Source: Lachnospiraceae bacterium (lineage in GTDB: Bacteria; Bacillota; Clostridia; Lachnospirales; Lachnospiraceae). From it: a stretch of DNA of 33,438 bases. Every line of letters starts with the position of its first letter. The first letter of the stretch is position 1. The stretch lies in NCBI GenBank assembly GCA_014804675.1, contig JAAUZH010000014.1, forward strand, positions 40,012-73,449. The letters run 5' to 3'. Shown one piece after another: positions 1 to 8,780 of the stretch. The translations under genes and the position numbers were made by a program. Below the pieces are notes generated by a model that did no database searches, was not told the DNA's origin, and was given only the letters and a program-made list of their open reading frames with translations.

Positions 1-180
1 CATGTGACGATTCTGGAAGCAATTGAAAATATAGAAAAGGAAATGCAGCTTGACTTAAAAGCCGACGAATTGTTCAACACAAGGCTTACGGAGGGAGAAG
101 GTTATCGGGTTACTTTTTATGATAATAAAATGCCCTATGACAGCTCTATACATGAATACTTTTTGCTGGAGGCAGAATAA
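1..180 (+). CDS. C-terminal end of an unidentified protein (cut by window edge)
   Basis: The reading frame is open from base 1 to the TAA at 178-180, giving 59 residues rich in acidic residues and ending HEYFLLEAE. The start lies outside the window. The codon pattern is regular and the frame uninterrupted, so it is probably a real gene end. I do not recognise the family. The following ArsC-like gene is N-terminally truncated, so the boundary near 180-222 may be a rearrangement junction. Confidence 0.5.
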   Translation, partial: HVTILEAIENIEKEMQLDLKADELFNTRLTEGEGYRVTFYDNKMPYDSSIHEYFLLEAE

Positions 181-222
181 AAATCAATAGACATCCGTGT
201 TTGGTAGAAGAAAATGTATTGA

Positions 223-468
223 GTGAATGAAAAAGAAATCAGTAAAGGGGAATTACGTAGTGTTTGCCAGGCGGTTGGAGGGCTGGAAAAGATGATAAAT
301 GAGGAGTGTAAGGATAAAGCTGCCCTTGCCCTTGTCAAATACATTGCTGATGATGAGAAAGAAGAAAAAGTGCTTGCAAACCAACAGGTTATAAAGACAC
401 CGATTGTCAGAAATGGCAAACTGGCTACAGTAGGTTATCAACCAGATGCATGGAAATCATGGAACTGA
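223..468 (+). pseudogene. ArsC/Spx-family thioredoxin-fold protein, N-terminally truncated
   Basis: The 81 residues match the C-terminal two thirds of arsenate-reductase-family (ArsC/YffB-like) proteins of Clostridia: the helix SKGELRSVCQAVGGLEKMI, then the typical tail TPIVRNGKLATVGYQPDAW. Family members are about 115 residues and carry a redox Cys (CxxC or CxxxK) near residue 10; that part is absent. The frame begins at a GTG directly after an in-frame TGA (220-222), so the missing 35-40 residues cannot be recovered upstream. This is most likely a remnant without reductase activity. Confidence 0.75.
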
Positions 469-516
469 GAAAGGCGCATTTGGAGATTATAAAATTGTGG
501 AAGGAGTAAGGATATA

Positions 517-939
517 ATGGACAAAAAAGCGTATAGAAGCAGCATTGGGCTGATGTATTCTCTGGTGGCTATTTTGATTGCGGCTATTATAGTTGGTTCA
601 TTTCTATATATATGTGGTGATGGAAATATGATAGCAATCTCCGTCGCATATGTAATTGCTGCGATTGCGTACTATTTTGCAATAGTATATCCTGTGATTA
701 ATACAAAGTATATTTTGGAGAAAGACAGACTGGAAATAAGATGTGGTATATATAAGAATGAGATTTCATTTCAACAGATTTTGGATGGCTATAAGAAAGA
801 TTCATTAGGAAGACATCCAGCATTAAGTGAAAAAATGGTCTTTATTAAATACAGAGATTGTGGTGTGACAAATATTGTTGGAATATCGCCTAAAAATCGT
901 GATGAATTTATCCATGAACTGCAAAAAATAATAAAATAA
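517..939 (+). CDS. Small membrane protein with bacterial PH domain (bPH_4-like)
   Basis: A 140-residue protein with an AAGGAG ribosome site about 9 bases before the ATG. Residues 12-33 and 41-59 form two hydrophobic membrane helices. The rest resembles the bPH_4 family: an IN.KYILEKDRLEIRCG beta segment, then ALSEKMVFIKY and the diagnostic ending GISPKNRDEFIHEL. Such proteins usually have two helices and a cytoplasmic PH-like domain of unknown ligand. It stands alone between two damaged genes, so context gives no role. Confidence 0.7.
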   Translation: MDKKAYRSSIGLMYSLVAILIAAIIVGSFLYICGDGNMIAISVAYVIAAIAYYFAIVYPVINTKYILEKDRLEIRCGIYKNEISFQQILDGYKKDSLGRHPALSEKMVFIKYRDCGVTNIVGISPKNRDEFIHELQKIIK

Positions 940-1019
940 TGAAAACTTCAATAGCTAAAATTCAGATGCCTTGTAACAAAGGAGTAAGTGGATGAAATAT
1001 TGAAAGTGTTAATTATTTT

Positions 1020-1190
1020 GTGTATTCTCTTGAATTCTTTTTCAAAGCCGACATAACCGATTTCCGTGCGACTGAAATGTATAATATCGTTTTTAGTAGT
1101 GGCGTGTTTCATTTTATCCGGTCCGAAATTCGAGAGGAGCTTATATCCAATCTAAAGGAACACACAAATAAAAATGGGATTCATACAATT
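1020..1190 (+). pseudogene. Fragment of a TehB-like SAM methyltransferase
   Basis: About 50 residues (FFKADITDFRATE..., SSGVFHFI, then IREELISNLKEHTNKNGIH) are homologous to the middle of the intact HTH-methyltransferase at 6358-7167 on the other strand. Both the SAM-binding N-terminus and the C-terminus are missing. The two copies differ at many bases, so this is a diverged relative rather than a recent copy. It ends just before the ribosome site of the next gene. Confidence 0.75.
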
Positions 1191-1207
1191 TGTGGAGGAA
1201 AAGAGCT

Positions 1208-1642
1208 ATGATAGATAAGACAAAAAAGTATTGGGCAGGGGACAGTGCTGAGGATATTTCCGAATATCTTCGCCTATATTCGGAGGATAATAATATTGAT
1301 ATAAAGCCCGTTTTGTGTCATTCGTGCGGAAGTGATTGCTTTGAATTGAGAGTTGACCAGACAGAAGATGTTATTGAAATAGAATGCACGAAATGCGGAG
1401 CAAAGAAGATACTTTTAGATTGCGAAGAAGTTTGGGAAGATGCAAAGCCAAGGTTAAGAAAGTGTCCTGTATGTAAATCTTGTAAATCTTTCAATGTAAG
1501 AGTAGGTTTTATTCGCAGAGAAAACGGAAGCGTGAAATGGGTCTATATCGGCAACCGCTGTACCAGTTGCGGAACTTTGGGGTCGTACTTAGACTGGAAG
1601 ATAGATTATGAGCCGACAGATGAAATGGAACAAAATATATAA
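1208..1642 (+). CDS. Zinc-ribbon protein, function unknown
   Basis: The chosen ATG at 1208 lies 9 bases after GGAGG (1194-1198); an in-frame TTG at 1190 is unlikely. The 144-residue product has four paired-cysteine motifs, CHSCG, CTKCG, CPVCK and CTSCG, which form two treble-clef/zinc-ribbon units separated by an acidic linker. No catalytic motif is visible. The next gene also carries paired cysteines, so the two may belong together. It could be a nucleic-acid-binding or metal-binding adaptor; I do not recognise the family. Confidence 0.65.
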   Translation: MIDKTKKYWAGDSAEDISEYLRLYSEDNNIDIKPVLCHSCGSDCFELRVDQTEDVIEIECTKCGAKKILLDCEEVWEDAKPRLRKCPVCKSCKSFNVRVGFIRRENGSVKWVYIGNRCTSCGTLGSYLDWKIDYEPTDEMEQNI

Positions 1643-1750
1643 CTTCAAATTTATGTCTGACTCTCCAATGAATTAGAATTTATAGAAGCAAAATATTGAT
1701 ATGGTTGATATTTTTGGAGAATACAGAAAAAATGTAAGGAGAAATACGCA

Positions 1751-2266
1751 ATGATTAAACCAAGACATCTTGAAAAAATTTATTATCCGACTGATGCTGA
1801 AGGAATTGAGGGTGTAATAGCTTGTGAGTGCGGGTGCAGAGCATTTAAAATCCGATATTTCGGCGAGTTTTACGATAAAAACAAAATGGCGATAACGGAA
1901 TATGGGAACAAATATGGACAGGCGGTGAGGGCAGTTTGTGCAGATTGTAGAAGAGATTATCTGCTATATGATTTTGCACTGCATGGCTATGATGGACTAA
2001 TCTGCGAAGAAGGAATTGCGGTTTCCGATGAAATGCTTGGGGATTTCATAACAGAAGCTGACAATCTGTTTGAGATAAAAATATTTCTTGAATATGATGA
2101 TGAAGATCAATTTCTTGAGGAAGTTGTGAATGATGAACATCTTCAAAAAGATTTTCATTTTGCAATAGATGATAGGGCAAGTATCTGGAGCTGGGTTGTT
2201 ATTGAACTAAAAGGTGTTCAATCAGGAATAGTTTACAAAGATTTTGTAAATCAGGAATTGGCATAA
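1751..2266 (+). CDS. Hypothetical protein with N-terminal zinc ribbon
   Basis: 171 residues preceded by AAGGAG at good spacing. The N-terminal third holds CECGC near residue 27 and CADC near residue 62, together a plausible single zinc ribbon. The C-terminal half is acidic, rich in Asp, Glu and aromatic residues, without recognisable motif or membrane segment. It follows the zinc-ribbon gene at 1208 after a 108-base gap with its own ribosome site. Function unknown. Confidence 0.6.
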   Translation: MIKPRHLEKIYYPTDAEGIEGVIACECGCRAFKIRYFGEFYDKNKMAITEYGNKYGQAVRAVCADCRRDYLLYDFALHGYDGLICEEGIAVSDEMLGDFITEADNLFEIKIFLEYDDEDQFLEEVVNDEHLQKDFHFAIDDRASIWSWVVIELKGVQSGIVYKDFVNQELA

Positions 2267-2270
2267 TATA

Positions 2271-2397
2271 GGAACATATAATCCCAAAATTGCGAGAGCG
2301 TTTTTCAGAGCTGGCTACATTGAAAAGTTTAGGATAAAATGTAATCTGTTTCTACGATTTAGACGGGAATTTAATTGAAGTTGGAATGCCTGTGTAA
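2271..2397 (+). pseudogene. Composite debris: AlbA/AAA_4-type fragment joined to VOC (glyoxalase) fragment
   Basis: From 2271 one frame reads YNPKIARAFFRAGYIEKF, close to the conserved HRNPLIA..FFRAGYIE region of AlbA_2/AAA_4 (divergent ATP-binding regulator) proteins. From 2341 another frame reads VICFYDLDGNLIEVGMPV and stops at 2397, the classic C-terminal strand of VOC/glyoxalase proteins (FYDPDGNLIEV). Neither piece has the rest of its gene. The stretch 2398-2544 holds no gene I can support, only the GGGAGG ribosome site of the next gene near 2533. Confidence 0.55.
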
Positions 2398-2544
2398 TGG
2401 AAAAGCTTCCAGTCAGCATGCGGCCAATGAGAAGAAAAAAGCAGAAACAGATAAAAATAAAAAATACCCATAAAAGGAAGGGCCTTCCAACGTATCTATA
2501 TCAGGCAGCGAAAACCGGATAGATGATAGATTGGGAGGACTTTT

Positions 2545-4371
2545 ATGATGAGTAGAAAAATAGTGAGTTTATTATTGGCAATTGTAATGACAGCATCCAT
2601 GCTGACAGGCTGCGGAAAGAAGGCGGAGCCGGATGGAACCAAAACCTCAGACGATACCTATACGGAGAAAGAAGTCTTGACGGATAATGAGGTGGGCGCA
2701 GAATATCCTCAGGATTGGACAGCCGGGAATGATGAAGCGGATGGAAGCGCAGATTTGGAAAATGGCGGACAAAAGCAGGAGTATAAGAGCGATGTAGCAG
2801 AGGCAGATGCGTATAACAGCGCCGACAGTGCCGCTATGAAAGAAAGTGCGACAGAAGACTATGCTGTGCCCCGATATGCAGATGATTATGTTCCTTACAG
2901 TGGTGAGGAATATAGCGATACAGAGGAAAATCCCTTTTATTCAGTAAAGGAAAGTCCCTTATCTACTTTTTCGGCAGATGTGGATACCGCTTCCTATGCC
3001 AATATAAGGAGAATGATTCAGGAAGGCTATTATATAGATGAAATTCCTGCCGGAGCAGTAAGGATTGAAGAAATGCTCAATTACTTTTCTTACGACTTAA
3101 GGAGGCCTGACGGAAGCACTCCTTTTGGGGTTACTACAGAAGTGTCAGACTGCCCCTGGAATAGAAGCTCAGGGCTTCTTATGGTAGGGATCAGCACAAA
3201 GGAAATTGATTTCTCCGAAGCTGCGCCATCTAATCTGGTATTTCTTTTAGATGTATCCGGTTCTATGAGCGATGAAGACAAGCTTCCTCTTTTACAGAAA
3301 TCCTTTTCCATGCTCACAGACAATCTGACCGCTAAGGACAGAGTTTCCATAGTAACCTATGCTTCTGATGTGCAGGTTATTTTAGAGGGGGCAAAGGGAA
3401 GCGACAAGGACAGGATTTTAAGCGCCATCAACGGGCTTTTTGCAGAAGGTGGAACGAACGGCGGAGACGGAATACAGACTGCCTATGGGCTGGCAGAGGA
3501 TTATTTCATAAAAGGAGGCAATAACCGGATTATTCTTGCAACAGACGGAGATTTGAATATTGGACTTACCAGTGAATGGGAGTTAGAGGAGCTTATTACG
3601 AAAAAGAAGGAAAGCGGTATCTTCTTATCCGTATTAGGATTTGGAACAGGCAATATCAAAGATAATAAAATGGAGCTTCTTGCCGATAAGGGAAATGGAA
3701 ATTACAGCTATATTGATTCTGAAAGAGAGGCCAGGAAGGTTTTAGTAAAGGAAATGGGCGCAACCCTTATGACGGTAGCAAAGGATGTGAAATTCCAGGT
3801 GGAATTCAACCCGGAAATCGTGGAAAGCTATCGGCTCATTGGCTATGAAAACCGGGTGATGGATGATTTTGATTTTAAAGATGATACGAAGGATGCGGGA
3901 GAAATCGGTGCAGGACATAGTATGATTGCCTTGTATGAAATTGTTCCTGCCAGAAATTCTGCAAAAGGCGGAAAGGATTCCATTGCTTTAAAATATCAGG
4001 ATGATTATGTGACAAATACGTCACAATCCAAAACGGATAGGACATTATATGAAATAGGGAAGAACAGTGAATACTGTACCATAAAAATTCGCTATAAAGA
4101 GCCTGAACAAACAAAAAGCAGGGAAAGCGAATATCCGGTAAAGGGAAGCGATTATACACAAAAACCTTCTCAGGATATGCAGTTTGCAGCCTGTGTGGCG
4201 CAGTTCGGCATGCTGTTGAAGAACAGCAGATATGCAAATGACAGCAATATTGAGGACGTGATTGACAGGCTTTCAGAGCTGGATTTAAGGGATGAATATC
4301 GGAAGGAGTTCTATATTCTCGTAAAACAGGCTGGAGGCTATAGAGGGTATCTGGGAGTAGAAGACTTTTAA
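2545..4371 (+). CDS. VWA-domain lipoprotein (YfbK-like)
   Basis: 608 residues. Residues 1-22 are a lipoprotein signal with lipobox LTGC, so Cys23 would be lipidated and the protein anchored on the outer face of the membrane. A low-complexity acidic linker follows to about residue 120. Then come the YfbK-type N-terminal region (STFSADVDTASYANIRR), a von Willebrand A domain with complete MIDAS motif (DVSGSMS near residue 236, GGTNGGDG near 303, ATDGD near 332), and a DUF3520-like C-terminal region ending GYRGYLGVEDF. Length and order match full YfbK family members. The start has GGGAGG upstream. No partner gene remains next to it; the downstream galactokinase is dead. Confidence 0.9.
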   Translation: MMSRKIVSLLLAIVMTASMLTGCGKKAEPDGTKTSDDTYTEKEVLTDNEVGAEYPQDWTAGNDEADGSADLENGGQKQEYKSDVAEADAYNSADSAAMKESATEDYAVPRYADDYVPYSGEEYSDTEENPFYSVKESPLSTFSADVDTASYANIRRMIQEGYYIDEIPAGAVRIEEMLNYFSYDLRRPDGSTPFGVTTEVSDCPWNRSSGLLMVGISTKEIDFSEAAPSNLVFLLDVSGSMSDEDKLPLLQKSFSMLTDNLTAKDRVSIVTYASDVQVILEGAKGSDKDRILSAINGLFAEGGTNGGDGIQTAYGLAEDYFIKGGNNRIILATDGDLNIGLTSEWELEELITKKKESGIFLSVLGFGTGNIKDNKMELLADKGNGNYSYIDSEREARKVLVKEMGATLMTVAKDVKFQVEFNPEIVESYRLIGYENRVMDDFDFKDDTKDAGEIGAGHSMIALYEIVPARNSAKGGKDSIALKYQDDYVTNTSQSKTDRTLYEIGKNSEYCTIKIRYKEPEQTKSRESEYPVKGSDYTQKPSQDMQFAACVAQFGMLLKNSRYANDSNIEDVIDRLSELDLRDEYRKEFYILVKQAGGYRGYLGVEDF

Positions 4372-4469
4372 GGACTCTGGCAAAAAGTCTGGTCCGTTTC
4401 CGGTGCTCCATGCGGAAGGATTTGTTTTCTTCTTATGGAAATTCCATAAATATGCTTTTCTCCATGATA

Positions 4470-5211
4470 GTGATTGATTTGAATGAGCTTGAAAAGAAGG
4501 AAGAGGAGCTTGGGACCACAGCGGCGTTGATTCGGGGCGTGGCAGCAGGCATGGAAGCTGGAGGCTGGCAGATCGGTGGTTTTTTAGCATATGTCACAAG
4601 CGATGTGCCCATGGGGCAGGCATGTCTTCTTCAGCTGCATTTGAAAGCCTTGTAGGAACCGTTCTTTCAGGCATGTACAATGACGGCAGGGTGTACTCAG
4701 AAGAGATTGCGAAAATCGGACAGTTTGCTGAAAATGTATATTTTGGAAAGCCATGCGGACTGATGGACCAGATGGCATGCGGTGTGGGAGGGCTTATTTA
4801 TATAGATTTTAAGGAGAGGGCAAATCCGGTTATAGAGCAGACAGCCTGTGATTTTGAGGAACATGCATACAGCCTTGTATTGTGGAGATAAAAGGCTCCC
4901 ATGCGGATTTGACGGATAAAATATTGCAGGGCTTCGGAATCAGGTAAGTGACAGGGCAGTGCTTCGCACCATGCATTTCTTTGGAGAGCAGAAAAGAGTG
5001 CGGGAAGGAGTAAAGGCTCTGGAAAATCATGATTTTCAAGGGTTTCTGGAGGTTATCAGAAAAAGCGGGGATTCTTCGGCCAAAATGCTTCAGAACATAT
5101 ACAGTCCAAAGGACGTGCATACCCAGAATGTAACAGTTGCACTGGCAACCAGTGAATATATTCTGCAGGAAGCGGGCGTTTGCAGGATTCATGGAGGGGG
5201 ATATGGAACTA
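4470..5211 (+). pseudogene. galK: Galactokinase (GHMP kinase), multiply frameshifted
   Basis: Successive frames carry galactokinase segments in order: ELGTTAALIRGVAAGME and YVTSDVPMG; then the GHMP motif SSSAAFESLVGTVLSG and ENVYFGKPCGLMDQMACGVGG; then GSHADLTD; then VLRTMHFFGEQKRVREGV and SGDSSAKMLQN; finally VCRIHGGG. A G appears lost from the G run near 4613-4616, a T near 4875, and coding sequence is missing around 4915-4950. The N-terminal galactose-binding region and the C-terminus are absent. The kinase cannot be made as one protein. Confidence 0.85.
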
Positions 5212-5214
5212 TGA

Positions 5215-5388
5215 AACTTTCCCGATACATACAAGCTGATAGAGCAGGACGAAGTATCTAAGACCTATTCCTTTCCGAAACCATATGTCAGCTACCGTAA
5301 ACCGAAGGCGGTCAGCACAGAACAGTGGGAACGGGCAAGGCAGATGATAATTGCAAAGAATAGGGCAAAGGGAGGTTGGCAAAATTTA
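5215..5388 (+). pseudogene. C-terminal-like coding fragment, family not recognised
   Basis: After the TGA at 5212-5214 an open frame reads FPDTYKLIEQDE..., YSFPKPYVSYRKPKAVS and a basic tail, then continues in frame into the acetyltransferase at 5389. The residue composition is protein-like, with no start codon of its own before 5344. It looks like the end of another gene fused by rearrangement onto the galactokinase remnant. I cannot assign a family. Confidence 0.35.
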
Positions 5389-5889
5389 ATGGAACTGAAA
5401 ACACTTAGATTATATATTTGCGATTTGCGAGAAGATGATTGGATGAAAATGAAAAGTCTGTTTATTGACTTTAATAATTCAAAGTATGCCGCTTATGACA
5501 GACCTCTGCCCGCAGAGGATATAGAAATAGAAGCATTGACAAAACAATTTGTTGAAAACAGCCTATTTTTTGCAATATATTTATTGGATAAAAATCAGAT
5601 GATTGGCTATGTATGCTTTCATAAAGATGAAGAAAAATATGATTTAGGATACTGCTTTCATTCGACATTTCATTCAAATGGATATGCATATGAAAGCATA
5701 AAGGCACTTATTGATTATTTTGTTCGAGAATATAATGCAATCACATTTACAGCGGGAACAGCACTTGCCAATATACCATCTTGCAAATTGTTAAAAAAAT
5801 TAGGCTTTGAGTGTGTTTCGACGGAAGAAATATCATTCAATGAAGATTATTCATTCGAGGGTGGAAATTTTATATTGAATTTACAATAG
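5389..5889 (+). CDS. GNAT N-acetyltransferase, RimJ/RimL-like
   Basis: The ATG at 5389 follows GGGAGG (5370-5375) and starts MELKTLRLYICDLREDDW, the usual opening of RimJ/RimL-type acetyltransferases (T-x-R-L-x-L-R). 166 residues, the normal length. Visible GNAT elements are the central strand MIGYVCFH and DLGYCFHSTFHSNGYAYES, where the acetyl-CoA loop would lie, and the late AGTALANIPSCKLLKKLGFE (Asn followed by xxS..ll.klGF). Substrate unknown. The in-frame extension upstream belongs to another gene fragment. Confidence 0.8.
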   Translation: MELKTLRLYICDLREDDWMKMKSLFIDFNNSKYAAYDRPLPAEDIEIEALTKQFVENSLFFAIYLLDKNQMIGYVCFHKDEEKYDLGYCFHSTFHSNGYAYESIKALIDYFVREYNAITFTAGTALANIPSCKLLKKLGFECVSTEEISFNEDYSFEGGNFILNLQ

Positions 5890-5939
5890 ACAACTTTAAG
5901 TTTGCACGCTTTTTCTATAGGATAGACTCTCACCCTTTG

Positions 5940-6335
5940 TCAGGTATGTACTTCTAACCATTTTGCTACTCCATCAGTATTATTACTTTCAATGATTCCA
6001 GTAGCAATTTCCTTTAATTCGTCAATTGCGTTTTTTGTTGCATATGCTTCATCTGCCATGTGAAACATGGAAATATCATTTGCCGAATCGCCAAATACAA
6101 TTACCTTTTGGCAGCCGCATAACTGCTTTGCTCTTTGAATTGCTGATGCCTTTGTTGCATTACCCGGACATAGTTCTAACCAATATTCTGATCTGTATTT
6201 ATCTTGTTGAAAAACACAATTAATTCCCTCTATATGTTTTACACATTCATAAAGGGGCTGTAATTCATTTTTGGGGGCAATAAATGTAAAATAGCAAGTT
6301 TTCCCTTCGTACAATTTATCTTCTGTATCAACCAT
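5940..6335 (-). pseudogene. HAD (Cof/IIB-type) phosphatase, C-terminal half only
   Basis: 131 residues with the family's late motifs: VIVFGDSANDISMFHMADEA (motif IV, GDxxND) and the ending ATGIIESNNTDGVAKWL. The N-terminal DxDGT nucleophile motif and threonine motif, normally about 120 residues earlier, are missing. The upstream frame runs only 8 codons to a stop at the end of the methyltransferase gene, so a deletion fused the two. Without the nucleophile Asp no phosphatase activity is expected. Confidence 0.8.
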
Positions 6336-6357
6336 ATGAATACGCCTGTCCGTAGAA

Positions 6358-7167
6358 TTATTTCACCATTTCTGCAATCATAATATCCATACAATGCTGA
6401 TGTGGGATTCCACCGCTATTGCAGTTAAAAATGATTTCTTCTGTCTTATGCAATTTCCAATCATGATAGAGCATAAAAAGTTCTCCGGAATTCCAGCGAA
6501 ACCAATTGGTATCTTTATCCGGTGGAACTTTCACAAACGGTTTATCTACAAATACATTGATTGCGTGTATGCCGCTTTTGTTTGTGAATTCTTTCAGGTT
6601 TACTGTAATTTCTTTCCGTATTTCCGGTTTGATAAAGTGAAATACTCCGCTGCTAAAAATAATGTCATAGTATTCGGTTGCACGAAAATCAGTTATATCA
6701 GCTTTAAAAAAGTCTACATAGGTATTACATTTTTCGGCAAGTTTTTTCCCCTTTTCTATTCCAGCTTCAGACAAATCAAAAGCCGTTACAATATAACCGT
6801 TTCGAGCAAGAAAAACAGCGTCTTTCCCCTCCCCGCAGCCAATATCCAACACTTTTAACGGTTTAACTGGTGGTCGCAATTTCATTATTTCATAGCATAA
6901 GTTGTTAGGGGTTATTCCCCAATAATAATCCTCTGTGTCATATCGTTTATCATAATCGGAAACCACAAAAGACTTATATCCCAAAAGCGAATCAATACTT
7001 GTGTCCAACACACTTGCAATCATAGGAAGCATTTCCATTTCCGGATAATTCGTTCCCTTCTCCCATTTTGATACTGCTTGAAAAGAAACATTTAACTTAT
7101 CTGCCAAAGTTTGTTGTGTATAACCTAAAGCCTTTCTTTTATTCATAATTACTGATCCAATATTCAT
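6358..7167 (-). CDS. XRE-family HTH fused to a TehB-like SAM methyltransferase
   Basis: 269 residues. Residues 1-62 are an XRE helix-turn-helix (RKALGYTQQTLADKLNVSFQ, AVSKWEKGTNYPE). From about residue 75 a class I methyltransferase follows: YDTEDYYWGITPN, motif I VLDIGCGEGKDAVFLARNG, motif II TAFDLSEAGIEKG, motif IV FKADITDF, then SSGVFHFIKPEIR. TehB-type enzymes methylate small thiol, selenium or tellurium compounds; the HTH suggests DNA binding or self-regulation, which is inference. AAGGGG precedes the ATG. A relative lies as a fragment at 1020. Confidence 0.85.
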   Translation of the reverse strand: MNIGSVIMNKRKALGYTQQTLADKLNVSFQAVSKWEKGTNYPEMEMLPMIASVLDTSIDSLLGYKSFVVSDYDKRYDTEDYYWGITPNNLCYEIMKLRPPVKPLKVLDIGCGEGKDAVFLARNGYIVTAFDLSEAGIEKGKKLAEKCNTYVDFFKADITDFRATEYYDIIFSSGVFHFIKPEIRKEITVNLKEFTNKSGIHAINVFVDKPFVKVPPDKDTNWFRWNSGELFMLYHDWKLHKTEEIIFNCNSGGIPHQHCMDIMIAEMVK

Positions 7168-7428
7168 ATAAACATCCCCTTGTTTCTTTTGATTCCATTT
7201 TACTATAGATAATTGAAATAAACCATAACCGTGTTGGTTAGTTCATCATATAAATTCAACCAATAGTAGAAATTAGAATATATTCGTCAAGGGTGGTTAT
7301 ATCAATGGCATTATGTTACATATTGTATTTTGCATATATTAATTTCATATCTTATCTATCCTATTCTTTGCTAATTGAATTTTGAAAGAAATTTAAGAAA
7401 GCATTTCAATCAGTTCTTCCTGCCCAAT

Positions 7429-7887
7429 TTACAGTTTCTTTTTCATATAAATCACATCGTTCATTGGATTGTTGTAATACGGTTCACACTCTAGAAATCC
7501 AAATTTTCTATACAAATGAATTGCGGATTGTAAAGGAACGATGGTATCTAATACCATTTCTTTATAGCCTTTTTGTTTTGCTCGTTCCAAAATTTCCTTA
7601 ATAAGTTGCTCACCTAATTTCGAACCGCGAAAGTCAGGTTTCACATATAAGCGTTTCATTTCACAACGATCTTCCGAATGTCGATGATAAGCAATCATTC
7701 CACCTACATTCCTTCTGATGTCAATTGCAACAAGAAGTTCTCCTTCTGGCTCTGTATATTTCCGAGCAAGATCTTCTAATTCATCATCAATGTTTTGAAA
7801 TGTCAAATCCCTTCCTAGCTTTTTTGTATATTCTATAATCAAGTTTTTAACCTGATTTATATAAGGTTTCCCATCAACAATTTTCAT
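7429..7887 (-). CDS. GNAT N-acetyltransferase
   Basis: 152 residues with GGAGGAGC before the ATG. The acetyl-CoA motif is clear: MKRLYVKPDFRGSKLGEQLI (R-x-x-K-x-G), followed by VLDTIVPLQSAIHLYRKFGF and a final VIYMKKKL. This pattern matches the MarR-linked/YhdJ-type small acetyltransferases of Firmicutes. Substrate is unknown. It reads toward the methyltransferase gene; the 260 bases between (7168-7428) are AT-rich and show no gene. Confidence 0.85.
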   Translation of the reverse strand: MKIVDGKPYINQVKNLIIEYTKKLGRDLTFQNIDDELEDLARKYTEPEGELLVAIDIRRNVGGMIAYHRHSEDRCEMKRLYVKPDFRGSKLGEQLIKEILERAKQKGYKEMVLDTIVPLQSAIHLYRKFGFLECEPYYNNPMNDVIYMKKKL

Positions 7888-7947
7888 ATAGCTCCTCCAA
7901 AAATACCAATTTATGTTCTAGGCAACTGCGCAATTAACTGTATTTTT

Positions 7948-8283
7948 TCAAAATACTTTGTCCCCATTTTTAACAGTTTCAGACGGTTGGAGCAGTACAA
8001 CACCTTGTTCTGACTCCGTTCCAAGAATCCTCACTTCGCTTTTTACAGATCCAATATGTATAGGACTTAAATTTATACAGCAAATAATCTGCCTTGCAAT
8101 CAAATCTTCAGGTTTGTATAAAGTTGTAATTTGAGCAGACGATTTCTTGATACCGATTTCTTCACCAAAATCAATCGTCACAACATATGCTGGATTTCTG
8201 GACTTTTTATTATCTTTTACATCAAGAATCGTTCCGGCTCTCATTTCAACTTTGTCAAAATCTTCAATATTGATTATTATCAT
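7948..8283 (-). CDS. csaA: CsaA-like tRNA-binding domain protein
   Basis: 111 residues forming a single OB-fold tRNA-binding domain of the EMAP-II type: IEDFDKVEMRAGTILDV, then DFGEEIGIKKSSAQITTLY, QIICCINLSP, and GVVLLQPSETVKNGDKVF. Length and motif order match CsaA, a homodimeric protein reported to have chaperone-like and tRNA-binding activity. A GGAGGT ribosome site precedes the ATG. It may be cotranscribed with the acetyltransferase 60 bases downstream. Confidence 0.88.
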   Translation of the reverse strand: MIIINIEDFDKVEMRAGTILDVKDNKKSRNPAYVVTIDFGEEIGIKKSSAQITTLYKPEDLIARQIICCINLSPIHIGSVKSEVRILGTESEQGVVLLQPSETVKNGDKVF

Positions 8284-8591
8284 TACCTCCGTAACTTCTG
8301 ATTTGATGAATTCATTATACCATTCAGATATGAATATTTCTACCGTGTTGTTTCTGGCATTTCAAATTTGAACCATTCCCTACAAGGCATAATCAAAAAG
8401 TATGCCAAAATCGAATTGTATCAAAGACAGTGTTTACATAGATGACAATCTCACAGGGCGCAACTATATTGAGTCTGGCAGATATATGGAAGTATTTTTC
8501 CCGAAGCACAATGTACGGCTGCATAGCTATTACGGACAATTCCAAATGGATTTATCCGTGTTTTTATGGCTCCAACAGAATCTGTCTGCCA

Positions 8592-8725
8592 AATTCACCG
8601 TCCATTATGCGCAGTTATGGTATATCATTCTTGCTATTGCAGCTGAATATCTTTTCAACCTATTATTTTCAGTCATTAATGAAACCGAGTGCCTCTTTCC
8701 TTGTTTCTGTTGCAAGGGGAATGGC
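8592..8725 (+). pseudogene. Remnant of a MATE-family efflux transporter
   Basis: One frame reads MRSYGISFLLLQLNIFSTYY then FQSLMKPSASFLVSVARGM, which resembles the conserved late helices of MATE transporters (F.IFSTYYFQ..MKP..SFLVSVARG). The flanking sequence 8400-8590 is frameshifted and cannot be aligned by eye, and the rest of a 450-residue transporter is absent. The remainder of 8284-8780 holds no supportable gene. Confidence 0.5.
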
Positions 8726-8780
8726 TGTCAGGGGGATTTGGATGGGGGACCTGGGAGTTGGTAGAAGTTTCTTATTTTTC

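Noticed and set aside
3875..4411. 178-codon minus-strand frame
   Set aside because: Lies entirely antisense to the VWA lipoprotein and has no ribosome site or motif; a shadow frame.
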